A DNA stretch of 64,000 nt from Snodgrassella gandavensis (GTDB taxonomy: Bacteria > Pseudomonadota > Gammaproteobacteria > Burkholderiales > Neisseriaceae). Where the stretch lies: assembly GCF_914768025.1 (NCBI RefSeq), contig NZ_CAJZCE010000009.1:46597-110596 (forward strand), read 5' to 3'. Both the position numbers and the translations under genes were made by a program. The number at the start of each line of letters is the position of its first letter. Position 1 is the stretch's first letter. Positions 1-9,490 of the stretch are shown one piece after another. The notes below the pieces were generated by a model. That model was not told the origin of the DNA, did not search any database, and saw only the letters and a list, made by a program, of their open reading frames with translations.

Positions 1-612
1 GATTTTGTGATTCATGAATATGGACGGGCTTTTTGGGTAAATCTGGATAAGTATCTGGATACAGGTTTGTTCCTTGACCATCGCAACACGCGCCAAAAAA
101 TAGGTTGTATGGCTGCGGGCAAACGGTTTCTGAATCTTTTTGCATATACTGGCAGTTTTTCGGTATATGCAGGCACTGGTGGTGCTTTGTCTAGTGAAAC
201 AGTTGATTTGTCTAATACTTATCTGCAATGGGCTCGGCGTAATTTTGAACTGAACGGGCTAGATATGGAAGCTCATCAGATTGTGCGGGCTGATGTATTT
301 CAATATTTGCAGATGGCTGCTGATGAAAGAAAGCAGTTTGATTTGATTGTAATGGATCCGCCAAGTTTTTCTAATAGTAAGAAGATGCTGGATATTCTTG
401 ATATTCAGCGTGATCAGGAAAAGCTGATAGATGGTGCTATGCGCTTGTTATCACCGCAGGGCATTTTGTTTTTTTCGAATAATCTGCGCACTTTTACGCT
501 GAATCCTGCTCTGGAGCAGCGTTATCAGGTAAGTAATATTTCCAAAAAAACGGTACCGGAAGACTTTCGTAATGCGCGTATTCACCAATGCTGGGAGATA
601 CGGAAAAGTTAG
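1..612 (+). CDS. rlmL: 23S rRNA methyltransferase RlmKL, C-terminal (RlmK) part, cut by window edge
   Basis: This is the C-terminal half of the fused rRNA methyltransferase RlmKL; the reading frame is open back to base 1, so the N-terminal RlmL half lies outside the window. The RlmK domain makes 7-methylguanosine at 2069 of 23S rRNA in E. coli. Visible signatures are VNLDKYLDTGLFLDHR, the SAM-binding motif LNLFAYTGSFSVYAGTGGA, VDLSNTYLQWARRN and the catalytic-type motif DPPSFSNSK, followed by the family-typical ending IHQCWEI. The enzyme is cytoplasmic. Nothing looks broken. The next gene starts 29 bases downstream on the same strand. Confidence 0.93.
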   Translation, partial: DFVIHEYGRAFWVNLDKYLDTGLFLDHRNTRQKIGCMAAGKRFLNLFAYTGSFSVYAGTGGALSSETVDLSNTYLQWARRNFELNGLDMEAHQIVRADVFQYLQMAADERKQFDLIVMDPPSFSNSKKMLDILDIQRDQEKLIDGAMRLLSPQGILFFSNNLRTFTLNPALEQRYQVSNISKKTVPEDFRNARIHQCWEIRKS

Positions 613-641
613 TTAATTAGGTTTATTTGCAGGAGACGTTG

Positions 642-1250
642 ATGGTTGGAAAGGCTCAAGTAGAACGTGTTGCACGTGTATTTGGTATGCTGTGCTTACT
701 CGCGCCAGTTGCTGATGCAGCTGTAATTTATCATTCAGGGCATGGTGAACGCGATATTATTGTTGATTTACCTGTTTCATCAACCACTACCATTAATAAA
801 ACTGTGCGCATTGATGCACCGGCAGGAGCAACGGTTATTTACACGGATACGCCGGTTTATCCGGCTGTGCCGTCTTATCCGACTGTTTTACCATATCCTC
901 CAGTTTATCCTGTGTCTCCCAGTATTAGTTTACGGCCGGTGGGGCGTGTTTGTTTGCACAATGATGGTATTTCATCTGTCTGGCAGTCAGTTGTGCTTGA
1001 TTCCTGTTCAGGTGGTGAAATCAGTGAGGCTATGTATTTCCATCAGGGACAGGTATGGCTGAATAATCGCTGTCTGGCAGTAAGAAATAATGCAGTGGGA
1101 ACGGTTACTTGTGCACCCAATAGGGAAAATAACTGGTTATTGACAGGGCGGCAGTTACGTGATCGCAACAGTAATCTATGTGTGGATGGCGCACAAGGAC
1201 GTTTGCAGCTACAGCCTTGCCGGAATGTGATCAGCCAACAATTTCATTAA
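642..1250 (+). CDS. Secreted protein with a Tyr/Pro-rich linker and ricin-type (beta-trefoil) lectin-like domain
   Basis: The ATG at 642 is chosen because AGGAG lies at 631-635, six bases upstream; an in-frame TTG at 627 has no such site. The first ~26 residues form a signal peptide ending near PVADA. Then follow a Thr/Val-rich stretch, a Tyr-Pro repeat region (VYPAVPSYPTVLPYPPVYP) and a C-terminal part with the spacing of a ricin-type trefoil: NRCLAV, a Cys-containing strand, NNWLLTGRQL, NLCVDG, LQLQPC and a final QQF. Such domains bind carbohydrate in other proteins. No enzymatic domain is attached, so the role is unknown; a surface or periplasmic sugar-binding protein is my inference. Confidence 0.7.
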   Translation: MVGKAQVERVARVFGMLCLLAPVADAAVIYHSGHGERDIIVDLPVSSTTTINKTVRIDAPAGATVIYTDTPVYPAVPSYPTVLPYPPVYPVSPSISLRPVGRVCLHNDGISSVWQSVVLDSCSGGEISEAMYFHQGQVWLNNRCLAVRNNAVGTVTCAPNRENNWLLTGRQLRDRNSNLCVDGAQGRLQLQPCRNVISQQFH

Positions 1251-1732
1251 TGCTGTTAACAGTTCTTGATGAATATTTTTTATAAGTTGCATAGTTATAT
1301 TTTATTTATTTTTTCTGATTTTAATAGTCATTTGTTTTATTGGGATAATTAAAATTATTTCGACTAAATACAACTTTAAACGTATTGGCTATTTTTGTAA
1401 TAATCTATTTATTTATGTTAATATTATATTTGCTAATATCATTTGTGAATTTGCGCGATTTTAATGTTGAGATTCATAAATGCAACAGTTAAATTTATTG
1501 ATGGCTAGACAAGTTTGTACTGGCTGCTGTGCAGACTGCTGATCAGGCCTGTTCAAGTTGAGTAAGTAGTGACTTTGAGGGAGTGTTGCTTGATTATTGG
1601 TCTGATTTATAAGGTAAAAAATTGTTGGTATGTTTTTTTGCGTTTGATTTACGCCAAGTAACTATATCAGCAGGGATGTTTGATTTAAGCTAATATTGTC
1701 TATAATTCTAGGTAAGGTAACTGTATATCGTT
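1251..1732. other. AT-rich intergenic region before purK
   Basis: I see no convincing gene, RNA or repeat in these ~480 bases. The stretch is very AT-rich up to ~1460 and presumably carries the purK promoter near its right end. Confidence 0.5.
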
Positions 1733-2920
1733 ATGTCTTTTTCTTCTTCCTGTATTCTGCCGCCAGCAATGTTGGGTATTCTGGGGGGGGGGCAACTGGG
1801 TGCGATGTTCACTGTTGCTGCCAAAACAATGGGTTATCAGGTAACAGTTTTGGATCCTGACCCGAATGCCCCAGCAGCTCAGTATGCTGATGTGCATTTA
1901 TGTGCGGCTTTTGATGATGCTGTTGCCTTGCAGAATATGGCCAGATGTGCGGCAGTGACGACTGAATTTGAAAATGTAAGTGCTGATTCAATGCGCTGGC
2001 TGGCACAATATACTGAGGTGTCACCATCTGGTGATTGTGTGGCTATTGCACAGGACAGGCAGCAGGAGAAAGACTGGATTGCTAAAGCTGGGCTGGCTAC
2101 TGTGCCGTTTTCGGTTATTTGTGCCGAGTCTGATATTGATAGCCATCTGGAAGAGTTACTGCCCGGAATTCTGAAAACGGCCACTCTGGGCTATGATGGA
2201 AAAGGGCAGATAGAAGTAGGCACTCTTGAAGAGTTGCGCGCGGCTTTTACACGATTGCAGAATGTGCGTTGTGTGTTGGAAAAAAAGGTGGATTTGCGTG
2301 CGGAAATATCTGTTGTTGTTGCGCGTTTGAATGAACAGCAAACCGTTTGTTTTCCACCGGCAGAAAATCAGCACGAAAATGGTATTCTGGCCTATTCATT
2401 AGTACCAGCCAGATTGCCCCAGCCTGTATTGCAGCAGGCTGAACACATGGCAGTAAAATTGGCTCATGCCATGGATTATAAAGGGGTTCTGGCAGTTGAG
2501 ATGTTTATTGTGGGCAATGAAATGCAATTACTTGTCAATGAAATTGCACCCCGACCGCACAACTCAGGCCATTACACTTTAGATGCCTGTATTTCTGACC
2601 AGTTTCAACAGCAGGTACGGCTGATGTGTGGTCTGCCACCGGCAGCTACTGATTTATTACAGCCTTGCTGTATGGCCAATATTCTCGGAGATGTCTGGCC
2701 AGCACACGGGGAACCGGACTGGTGCACTGTGCTGAATCACAATACTGCCTGTTTACATCTGTATGGCAAAAAACAGGTACGGCTGGGTCGCAAGATGGGG
2801 CATTTTACTGTTCTGGCTGAAGATTCTGAACAGGCATGGCAAACGGCACGGTCTCTTCATCTTCACCTATACAATGATGCTCAAAATTTTTGCTCAACTG
2901 CACTAAATGTATCTTGTTGA
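1733..2920 (+). CDS. purK: 5-(carboxyamino)imidazole ribonucleotide synthase (PurK)
   Basis: PurK uses ATP and bicarbonate to convert AIR to N5-CAIR in de novo purine synthesis, in the cytoplasm. The ~395-residue length is typical. Residues ~14-22 carry the N-terminal GILGGGQLG nucleotide-binding turn, followed by YQVTVLDPDPNAPAAQYAD; the ATP-grasp core has LKTATLGYDGKGQ, AVEMF and the hallmark VNEIAPRPHNSGHYT. The start ATG is the first in frame and precedes the glycine motif by the usual distance. The next gene starts 30 bases on. Unusually, the three glycines of the N-terminal motif are all GGG and follow CTG, giving a run of ten G at 1783-1792. Such a run is prone to slippage and would switch the gene off. 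Confidence 0.95.
   Translation: MSFSSSCILPPAMLGILGGGQLGAMFTVAAKTMGYQVTVLDPDPNAPAAQYADVHLCAAFDDAVALQNMARCAAVTTEFENVSADSMRWLAQYTEVSPSGDCVAIAQDRQQEKDWIAKAGLATVPFSVICAESDIDSHLEELLPGILKTATLGYDGKGQIEVGTLEELRAAFTRLQNVRCVLEKKVDLRAEISVVVARLNEQQTVCFPPAENQHENGILAYSLVPARLPQPVLQQAEHMAVKLAHAMDYKGVLAVEMFIVGNEMQLLVNEIAPRPHNSGHYTLDACISDQFQQQVRLMCGLPPAATDLLQPCCMANILGDVWPAHGEPDWCTVLNHNTACLHLYGKKQVRLGRKMGHFTVLAEDSEQAWQTARSLHLHLYNDAQNFCSTALNVSC
1783..1792 (+). repeat. Ten-G homopolymer inside the purK coding sequence
   Basis: Bases 1783-1792 are ten consecutive G, formed by CTG GGG GGG GGG encoding Leu-Gly-Gly-Gly of the PurK nucleotide-binding motif. In this sequence the frame is intact. Poly-G tracts of this length are known phase-variation sites in pathogenic Neisseria; whether this one varies is not shown here. 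Confidence 0.95.
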
Positions 2921-2950
2921 TATGGGCAAAAAAATATTACTTTAAAATTG

Positions 2951-4486
2951 ATGGGCACAAAATTGTCTCCGCTACTAAGGTTTTCAAATGGCTGGATATT
3001 GCTAGGGTATGTATTACCGATGGCTCTGGCATGTGCCGGTATTGCCGGGCTACCTATATCAATGGTGCTGACCGGTGTTATATGTGCATTGTTGTGCAGT
3101 GTGCTTTTCTGTGGCCGAGAGAAGATATTGCTGACTCCATCGCCGTTTTCAGCATTAATGCTTATGGCATCAATAGCCTATTATGCTGGAGCAGTAACGG
3201 AACGGGTTGCTGTGGCCAGTATGCTGACTTTATTTACTGGTGTCTGGTTATTATTGCTGGCTATGGTATTACCCCGGCATTGTCTGAGCTGGATTGCCCG
3301 TCCGGTGTGGCATGGTGTTGGTGCGGGTACTGCTCTGACTTTGGTGGTGATGCTGGTGCCAATTATTCTTGGTGTTTCTGCCAATAGTAGTTCATGGCTG
3401 GAACAGTGGGAACTTTTGGTTAACTGGCAAAGCTGGAACTGGCCAAGTGTGGTTCTGGCTGGATTAACCTTTGCTTTGTTGATACTGTGGAGAGCCAAAT
3501 CTCAGCCCAAGGTTTTATGGGTGTTACTGCTGGTATGGATTCTCAGTCATATATGGCCGTTTTCATTTATCGGGATTGCTACGCCTGTTCAGCAAAGCTG
3601 GCAACTCTGGCCTTTATTTCATCTGATGCACGCTGACTGGCCATTGCTGGTTTTTTTAAGTGCCACGGTAGCGCTGTTAATTTATGTGGAGATTTGCCAG
3701 TATTTACCCGATCAGTTTCGGCGTGGTGTTGGTATTATGGGATTGACCAATATACTAGCAGCAGTGGCTGGCGGTATGGTGGTCAGTGTGGGATATGTGG
3801 CTGATCAGTCAGTGAAAATCAGGATTAATACTCTGATGGCAACGCTATTGCTGCTGGCACTGATTTATTGCTGGTCGTGGTGGACTTGTGTGCCTTTACC
3901 TGTGCTCGCGGTTATTGCGCTGTATATAATCTGTGTACAGATAAATTGGGGTGAATTGCGTTTATATTATCGGCAATGGGTTGATTTGCTGTGGCTGTGT
4001 ACTTCAGCCATTCTGATTATTCTGTTTGGTATATATGCTGGTTTATGGCTGGTTATTTCGCTGGGACTGATAGTAATGTGCTGGCATTCGCTGCGTATGC
4101 ATGCCTGGCCTGTATTATTGCCCGAAGTTCAGATTATGGCGCAGGAAGCTATCATTATTTTACCTCAGGTTTTGCTGTTTGCTAATGCCTGTACGCTATT
4201 ACGGCGTAGCCACGATCTGGTTAATACATTAAATGTACAAAAAGTGTATCTGGATGTGAGTGCAGGTTGTCGTGCTGATGTTACTGTGTTTGTTTATTTA
4301 CAGGCTCTGGCTCGTGAATTGCATCAGCAGAATAAAATGTTGTTTGTTTGTGGTCTGAGTGAGCAGGCATGTTTGGCGTTGATAGCCAAGAAACTAGATT
4401 ATTTGTTGCCTGAGCAGTTTAGTACACTTGATGCTGAGTCTTTATTGATATATCAAAAGTATATGAGTGAGTCTTTGGTGCTATAA
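2951..4486 (+). CDS. Divergent SulP/SLC26-type membrane transporter with C-terminal STAS-like domain
   Basis: The protein of ~511 residues begins with ten or more hydrophobic segments (residues ~10-400) and ends with a soluble region of ~100 residues. Its pattern LNVQKVYLDVSAGCRADVTV resembles a STAS domain, the arrangement of sulfate permease (SulP) family transporters. The segment ILAAVAGGMVVSVG sits where SulP proteins have their conserved glycine-rich motif, but other family landmarks are weak, so the substrate cannot be told. I chose ATG 2951 over TTG 2948; neither has a clear ribosome binding site. The gene follows purK closely and may be co-transcribed. An unrelated Trp-rich anion or carboxylate transporter is the alternative. 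Confidence 0.6.
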   Translation: MGTKLSPLLRFSNGWILLGYVLPMALACAGIAGLPISMVLTGVICALLCSVLFCGREKILLTPSPFSALMLMASIAYYAGAVTERVAVASMLTLFTGVWLLLLAMVLPRHCLSWIARPVWHGVGAGTALTLVVMLVPIILGVSANSSSWLEQWELLVNWQSWNWPSVVLAGLTFALLILWRAKSQPKVLWVLLLVWILSHIWPFSFIGIATPVQQSWQLWPLFHLMHADWPLLVFLSATVALLIYVEICQYLPDQFRRGVGIMGLTNILAAVAGGMVVSVGYVADQSVKIRINTLMATLLLLALIYCWSWWTCVPLPVLAVIALYIICVQINWGELRLYYRQWVDLLWLCTSAILIILFGIYAGLWLVISLGLIVMCWHSLRMHAWPVLLPEVQIMAQEAIIILPQVLLFANACTLLRRSHDLVNTLNVQKVYLDVSAGCRADVTVFVYLQALARELHQQNKMLFVCGLSEQACLALIAKKLDYLLPEQFSTLDAESLLIYQKYMSESLVL

Positions 4487-4572
4487 GATATTCTGTTTAT
4501 TGTTGCTGATGCCGGTAGTCAGGTATGATTAATTTATATTGAATATTTATTGTAGTCGGCAGGGAGGGAGAA

Positions 4573-5634
4573 ATGAGTAAATTCTGGAGTGACAAAACGA
4601 GTTGTTTACAGCCTTACGTACCTGGAGAGCAGCCTAAATTAACCAATCTGGTTAAGCTGAATACCAATGAAAATCCATTTCCGCCATCGCCTATGGTTCT
4701 GACTGCGATGCGGAAAGCAATTAATGATGATTTGCGTTTATACCCGGATCCGAGTGCGGATAACTTAAAGCAGACCATTGCTGACTATTATGGTTTGCAC
4801 AAACAGCAGGTTTTTGTGGGTAATGGTTCAGATGAGGTGCTGGCACAGGCATTTGCTGCTTTTTTTCAGGGCAAACAGCAGTTATTGTTGCCAGATATTA
4901 GCTATAGTTTTTATCCGGTATATTGCCAATTGTATGATGTTGAAGCTTGTTATGTGCCTCTGAATGAGCATTTTTCCCTGAATCCTGCCGATTATTATGG
5001 TGCTCGGGCGGGGGTGATTTTCCCCAATCCGAATGCGCCGACTGGCTGTATTTTGCCGTTGGCACAAATTGAGCTGATATTGCAGGCCAATCCTGATTGT
5101 GTGGTACTGGTAGATGAGGCTTATATTGATTTCGGTGGTGAGTCTGCAGTCAGGCTGATTGATGATTATCCTAATCTGCTGGTAGTGCAGACGCTGTCTA
5201 AATCCCGTTCGCTGGCAGGAATGCGGATTGGTCTGGCAATGGGACATGCTGATTTGATTGAGGGGCTGGAGCGGGTTAAGAACAGTTTTAATTCCTATCC
5301 GCTTGACCGGGTAGCACAGGCTGCTGCTATTGCAGCATTCACTGATGATGACTATTTCCATTTTACTTGTGCCAAGGTGATTAAAAATCGTATCTGGCTA
5401 ACTGAACAGTTGCAGCGAATGGAGTTTGAGGTTTTGCCTTCTGAAGCCAATTTTGTATTTGCACGCCATGGTAGCAAAGAAGCAGCACAGATTGCCGCCT
5501 TCTTGCGGCAGCATGGTGTCGTTGTACGTCATTTTCAGCAGGAACGAATCAGTAATTTTCTGCGCATCAGTGTTGGAACGCAGGAACAACAACAACGGCT
5601 AATTGCGGTGCTGGAGGAAATGCTGGCGCAATAA
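4573..5634 (+). CDS. hisC: Histidinol-phosphate aminotransferase (HisC)
   Basis: HisC is a PLP-dependent class I/II aminotransferase that converts imidazole acetol-phosphate and glutamate to histidinol phosphate in histidine synthesis. Visible are [12 protein letters not shown] near the N-terminus, GNGSDEVL at ~83-90, PNPNAPTG at ~151-158, the PLP-contact DEAYIDF at ~181-187 and the Schiff-base lysine K210 in [14 protein letters not shown]. Length (353) is standard. A strong ribosome binding site (AGGGAGG) precedes the ATG at 4573. No other his genes are in the window, so it stands apart from a his operon. It ends 62 bases before the convergent apbE gene. Confidence 0.95.
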   Translation: MSKFWSDKTSCLQPYVPGEQPKLTNLVKLNTNENPFPPSPMVLTAMRKAINDDLRLYPDPSADNLKQTIADYYGLHKQQVFVGNGSDEVLAQAFAAFFQGKQQLLLPDISYSFYPVYCQLYDVEACYVPLNEHFSLNPADYYGARAGVIFPNPNAPTGCILPLAQIELILQANPDCVVLVDEAYIDFGGESAVRLIDDYPNLLVVQTLSKSRSLAGMRIGLAMGHADLIEGLERVKNSFNSYPLDRVAQAAAIAAFTDDDYFHFTCAKVIKNRIWLTEQLQRMEFEVLPSEANFVFARHGSKEAAQIAAFLRQHGVVVRHFQQERISNFLRISVGTQEQQQRLIAVLEEMLAQ

Positions 5635-5696
5635 GCTGATTTTTAGCAGTCTTACTGTCTGGATAACGATAGTTGATATGGGTGGGCAAAAGCTGT

Positions 5697-6683
5697 TTAT
5701 TGTGTCTGTGCTGGTATGAATGATTGGCAGAGTTCATAATCATCTGCCAGTAATTCAAACTGGAAATGCTGATTAGATTTGATAAATATTTTTTTATCTT
5801 TTGTGACGAATATGGCGCCCATATCTTTGTGTTTTTCCAGTTCATTCAGCCCTAGTCTGACGCCAAAGCCATACAGAATGGTTGAATAGATATCCCCTGT
5901 TAATGAATTATCTGAAATGATGGTTACACTTTGCAGTTCATTATCCAGTGGATAGCCGGTAAACGGGTCGATAATGTGGTGATAAAGCTGGTTATTGAAA
6001 ATAAAATAACGCTCATAAATCCCAGAAGTAACCACAGATTTGTTCTGCACATGCAGTATGCCGAGTAAGCTGTCTGCAGTGGCAAAGGGACGTTTCAAAC
6101 CGATATGCCAGTGCTGATTGGAGGTAAGCGGTGAGCAGCCAATGGTTAATACATTGCCGCCACAATTGATGATAGCCTGATGAATGCCATATTGAGCCAG
6201 TACTAGTCTGGTAATATCGGCAATATAGCCTTTGGCGATGGCGCCCAAATCAATTTCCATACCAGCTTTGGCCAGATACACTGTATGATTTGCCTGATCC
6301 AGCTCGATTAGATGTGGATTGGTCAGGGTTAATCGGTGTGCTATTTCTTTTGCCGGAGGAATACTGTGTCCATTAAAGCCGATTTTCCATAGCTTGACTA
6401 TTGGGCCAATGGCAAAGTTAAAGCGGCTGTGCGGCAGCAGGCTGGCTGCTTTTGCTTGTCGGATTAAATCAAATACCAGTTGACTTACTGCTACCGGCTG
6501 TTTGCCGGCAGCATGGTTAATGCTCATCACTTCTGAATGGTCACGGTTAACGGTTAAACGTGTTTCCAGAACCTGAATGGTGTTGAAAACTGCTGCTACT
6601 GCTAGCTGGTTTTCAACGAACAGTTGCAGGGAAACAGTTGTTCCCATGAGCTGTTGGCTATAGGTGTAACATGAACCAGACAT
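5697..6683 (-). CDS. apbE: FAD:protein FMN transferase ApbE, probably cytoplasmic
   Basis: ApbE transfers FMN from FAD onto a threonine of target flavoproteins. Visible family features are MEIDLGAIAKGYIAD, NCGGNVLTIG, VVTSGIYERYF and HHIIDPFTGYPL, and the length (328) is typical. Most ApbE proteins are exported lipoproteins, but here the N-terminus starts SGSCYTYSQQLMGT without a signal peptide or lipobox, which points to a cytoplasmic enzyme. The gene lies 23 bases downstream of the large flavoprotein gene (6707-9490), whose FMN_bind domain carries a flavinylation motif. The pairing matches cytoplasmic NADH:fumarate reductase systems described in Klebsiella. The two genes probably share a transcript and the upstream FNR box. 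Confidence 0.92.
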   Translation of the reverse strand: MSGSCYTYSQQLMGTTVSLQLFVENQLAVAAVFNTIQVLETRLTVNRDHSEVMSINHAAGKQPVAVSQLVFDLIRQAKAASLLPHSRFNFAIGPIVKLWKIGFNGHSIPPAKEIAHRLTLTNPHLIELDQANHTVYLAKAGMEIDLGAIAKGYIADITRLVLAQYGIHQAIINCGGNVLTIGCSPLTSNQHWHIGLKRPFATADSLLGILHVQNKSVVTSGIYERYFIFNNQLYHHIIDPFTGYPLDNELQSVTIISDNSLTGDIYSTILYGFGVRLGLNELEKHKDMGAIFVTKDKKIFIKSNQHFQFELLADDYELCQSFIPAQTQ

Positions 6684-6706
6684 GGTGATGAGTTATGTGT
6701 TAATAA

Positions 6707-9490
6707 TTAATGGTTTTTAGCATAAGCGGCAGCCTGATCACCAGCCTGAATACCAAAGATGATGATATCGGCAATGGCATTGCCACCTATGCGGTTGCCA
6801 CCATGCACGCCTCCAGCTACTTCACCTGCAGCATAGGCGCCTTCAATAACCTGTGCACGGGTATCCAGTACTTCGGTGTTGGTATTGATGGTTACACCGC
6901 CCATGGTATGGTGGATGCCCGGAGCAATCTGAATAGCGTAAAAGGATGGCCGGTTTAATGGGTGGCGCATGCCGGTAGTACGCCCGAAATCTTCATCATG
7001 TTGCTGTTCTACAAAATGGTTATAGCATTCTACAGTGTTGGCAAGATTCTCGGCATTGATGTTCAGTTTATCGGCCAGTTCTGCTAGTGAGGTAGCTTGT
7101 ACTGCCAGTCCTTTGCTGATATAAGTTTCTGCTGCCTTGTTTTCAGTTCGAATTTGTTCATCAAACAGTATGTAAGCATAATGTTCAGGCAGGGCAATAA
7201 TGCTGTTGGAAACTTTGTCACGCGTATCCAGTTCATTGACAAAGCGTTTACCGTACTGCGATACCAGAATGGCACCACCACCGCGAATGGATTCTGAAAT
7301 CAGATAGGCTGTATTTTGTTCTACTGTGGGGTGAATCTGTATTTCATTCATGTCGACAGTACCGGCACCGATTTTCTGTAACAGTGCAATGCCTGAACCA
7401 GTGGCACCTTTATGGTTGGTGGTAACAAAATTAGCTAAATCAGGCCGGTAATGTGTAACCATCTGTGCATTGGCACCAAAGCCGCCGGTTGCGACAATGA
7501 CTGCTTTGGTGCTGATGCGTTGTTCATTGCCTTCTTCGTCGCACACCATTACTGCGTTAATACGGCCATCTTTCATTTCAATATCAGTAACAGAGGTATC
7601 GAGCATTACTTCAATGCCGCGATCATTGATGTTTTTCAGCAGGCCACTAATCAGATAACCACCAACGGCTGCGCCACTGTCTGGGCGATGGGTACGGTCT
7701 ACACTCATACCGCCGGTAGTGGTTAAATTATTTAATTGAATTCCTTTTTCATCCAGCCAATCTATCGCTGCCGGAGCATGTTCGACAAAATAGTGCAATA
7801 ATTGCGGATTGTTTTTGTTTTTACCGCCTTTAAGCGTTTCATTATAGAACCATTCTTTATGGTCGATAATCCCCGCCTGTTGCTGGAAACGGGTTTCCGC
7901 TGCATTCATGCCGGCTGAGGCTTTGTTGGTATTACCACCAGTGACCGGCATTTTTTCAATGATGATAACTGAAGTACCTTTATCATGTGCTTCAATGGCT
8001 GCGGCCAGACCGGCTCCACCACTACCCACTACAACTACATCACAGGATTTGTCATCAGCATCGCCACCTTCGACGATGGTGGCCACTTTGTAAGAAGTAG
8101 ATATGGCTTTGGTAACTGCTTTTTTAAATGCATCACATTGTGAAGTAGCACCACTGATTGCATCTACATATGGGCTGTTAGCGGCCAGAATACGCTCTTT
8201 GATTTCATTAAAATTACGAATGGAAACGTGATCCAGTTGTTCGGTATTGACCAGTGACAGGTCTTTAATAAAGTCCTGTCCCAGCTCAACATTGATAACG
8301 AATTTATTGTCAAAATCGTCACTAACGGTTTGCTGATAAGTGCCGGCATGGAATTTTTTCGTATTGATTTCACGTACCATGCTGTGAATAAGGGGAAAAC
8401 GCCATAATGGTTCTGGTATGCACAGGTTAGCCCGCTGGTCGCTATTCATGGATAGCTGTAAATCATTTTGGCTCTGAATACGCTCAGCCCAGTCAGGATA
8501 AGCTACACAGGCTCTTCCGGCCGCAACCAGATCATAGCCATGTGCCATTGCGGTTTCTGCATCGGTCTTATTCACGACATTACCCACGCCGATAACCGGT
8601 ATTTTGGCCAGTGTGGCAGAACGTAGCTGCATGTATTTATCAATTAATGGGGTTTCATCGCTGCTGTCAATAATGGATGGGCGTAATGTGGCCGCCATGG
8701 AAAAATGGACATAGTCTAAACCGGCTTGAGCCAGTTTATCTAGCAGGAATAGGGAATCTTCAAAGGTAATACCCGGCACTTCCAGTTCTTCCGGTGAGAA
8801 CCGGTAACCGATAATAAATTCGCTAGTGGCATGTTTCTGTGCCATCTGCCGGCTGATTTCCAGCACTGCCAGCGGGAAGCGGGTACGGTTTTCGCGGCTG
8901 CCGCCCCATTTGTCCTGCCGCTGATTGGCATGAGGTGAGAAAAACTGCTGAATCAGATAGGTGTTGGCACCGTGAATTTCAATACCATCAAAACCTGCGG
9001 CAATTGCGCGCCGTGCCGCTTCGCCAAATTTACCAATCATGTCTTCAACTTCACCGGCTGTCATGGCTACCGGTGCAGTTGCATTCGGTCGTGGAATAGC
9101 GATGGCACTGGGACCTATAGGTGTCTTGCCGCCGATTAGCTGGGGCTCTACCATACGCCCGCCATGATAGATTTGTATAACCGCTTTGGATCCGCGTTCT
9201 TTTATGGCGGCGGCCAACTGACTCAGGCCTTCAATGCAGTCATCGTTGTGAATACCTATTGCACCGGGAAAGGCTGGCCCTAGTGCATCTACATAGCCGC
9301 ATTCAACAATTACTGTGCCTATACTGCCAGAACGCTCCCGATAATAATCAATCAAGTTATCAGTAACAGTACCATCATAAAAGCCACAGCAGGTAGTCAT
9401 GGGCGCCATCACCAGACGGTTTTTTAGTACAACACCGTTGGGTAAGGTAAGCGGATTAAAAAGGGGAGAAGATGGATTATTCATATTCAA
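6707..9490 (-). CDS. Multidomain flavoprotein reductase (OYE + FMN_bind + fumarate-reductase-like), NADH:fumarate/acrylate reductase type
   Basis: The 927 residues contain three flavin domains. Residues ~8-370 are an old-yellow-enzyme (NADH:flavin oxidoreductase) barrel with EIHGANTYLIQQFFSPHAN and GVGNVV. Residues ~380-465 form an FMN_bind domain with the flavinylation motif DAISGATS, whose Thr ~449 is the predicted covalent FMN site. From ~483 there is a fumarate-reductase flavoprotein module with VVVVGSGGAGLAAAIEA, THRP, ESIRGGGAILV (candidate catalytic Arg), HTMGG and GGNRIGGNA. This order is that of soluble NADH-dependent fumarate or acrylate-derivative reductases. There is no signal peptide, so it should act in the cytoplasm as an electron sink using NADH. 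The substrate could be fumarate, urocanate or a cinnamate-like acid; conserved arginines favour a carboxylate. An FNR-like site lies ~120 bases upstream of the start. Confidence 0.9.
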   Translation of the reverse strand: MNMNNPSSPLFNPLTLPNGVVLKNRLVMAPMTTCCGFYDGTVTDNLIDYYRERSGSIGTVIVECGYVDALGPAFPGAIGIHNDDCIEGLSQLAAAIKERGSKAVIQIYHGGRMVEPQLIGGKTPIGPSAIAIPRPNATAPVAMTAGEVEDMIGKFGEAARRAIAAGFDGIEIHGANTYLIQQFFSPHANQRQDKWGGSRENRTRFPLAVLEISRQMAQKHATSEFIIGYRFSPEELEVPGITFEDSLFLLDKLAQAGLDYVHFSMAATLRPSIIDSSDETPLIDKYMQLRSATLAKIPVIGVGNVVNKTDAETAMAHGYDLVAAGRACVAYPDWAERIQSQNDLQLSMNSDQRANLCIPEPLWRFPLIHSMVREINTKKFHAGTYQQTVSDDFDNKFVINVELGQDFIKDLSLVNTEQLDHVSIRNFNEIKERILAANSPYVDAISGATSQCDAFKKAVTKAISTSYKVATIVEGGDADDKSCDVVVVGSGGAGLAAAIEAHDKGTSVIIIEKMPVTGGNTNKASAGMNAAETRFQQQAGIIDHKEWFYNETLKGGKNKNNPQLLHYFVEHAPAAIDWLDEKGIQLNNLTTTGGMSVDRTHRPDSGAAVGGYLISGLLKNINDRGIEVMLDTSVTDIEMKDGRINAVMVCDEEGNEQRISTKAVIVATGGFGANAQMVTHYRPDLANFVTTNHKGATGSGIALLQKIGAGTVDMNEIQIHPTVEQNTAYLISESIRGGGAILVSQYGKRFVNELDTRDKVSNSIIALPEHYAYILFDEQIRTENKAAETYISKGLAVQATSLAELADKLNINAENLANTVECYNHFVEQQHDEDFGRTTGMRHPLNRPSFYAIQIAPGIHHTMGGVTINTNTEVLDTRAQVIEGAYAAGEVAGGVHGGNRIGGNAIADIIIFGIQAGDQAAAYAKNH

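Noticed and set aside
2890..3387. 165-codon open frame overlapping the start of the SulP-like gene
   Set aside because: It overlaps the transporter in another frame, gives a Cys/Tyr-rich sequence of no family, and the transporter frame has the membrane-helix pattern.
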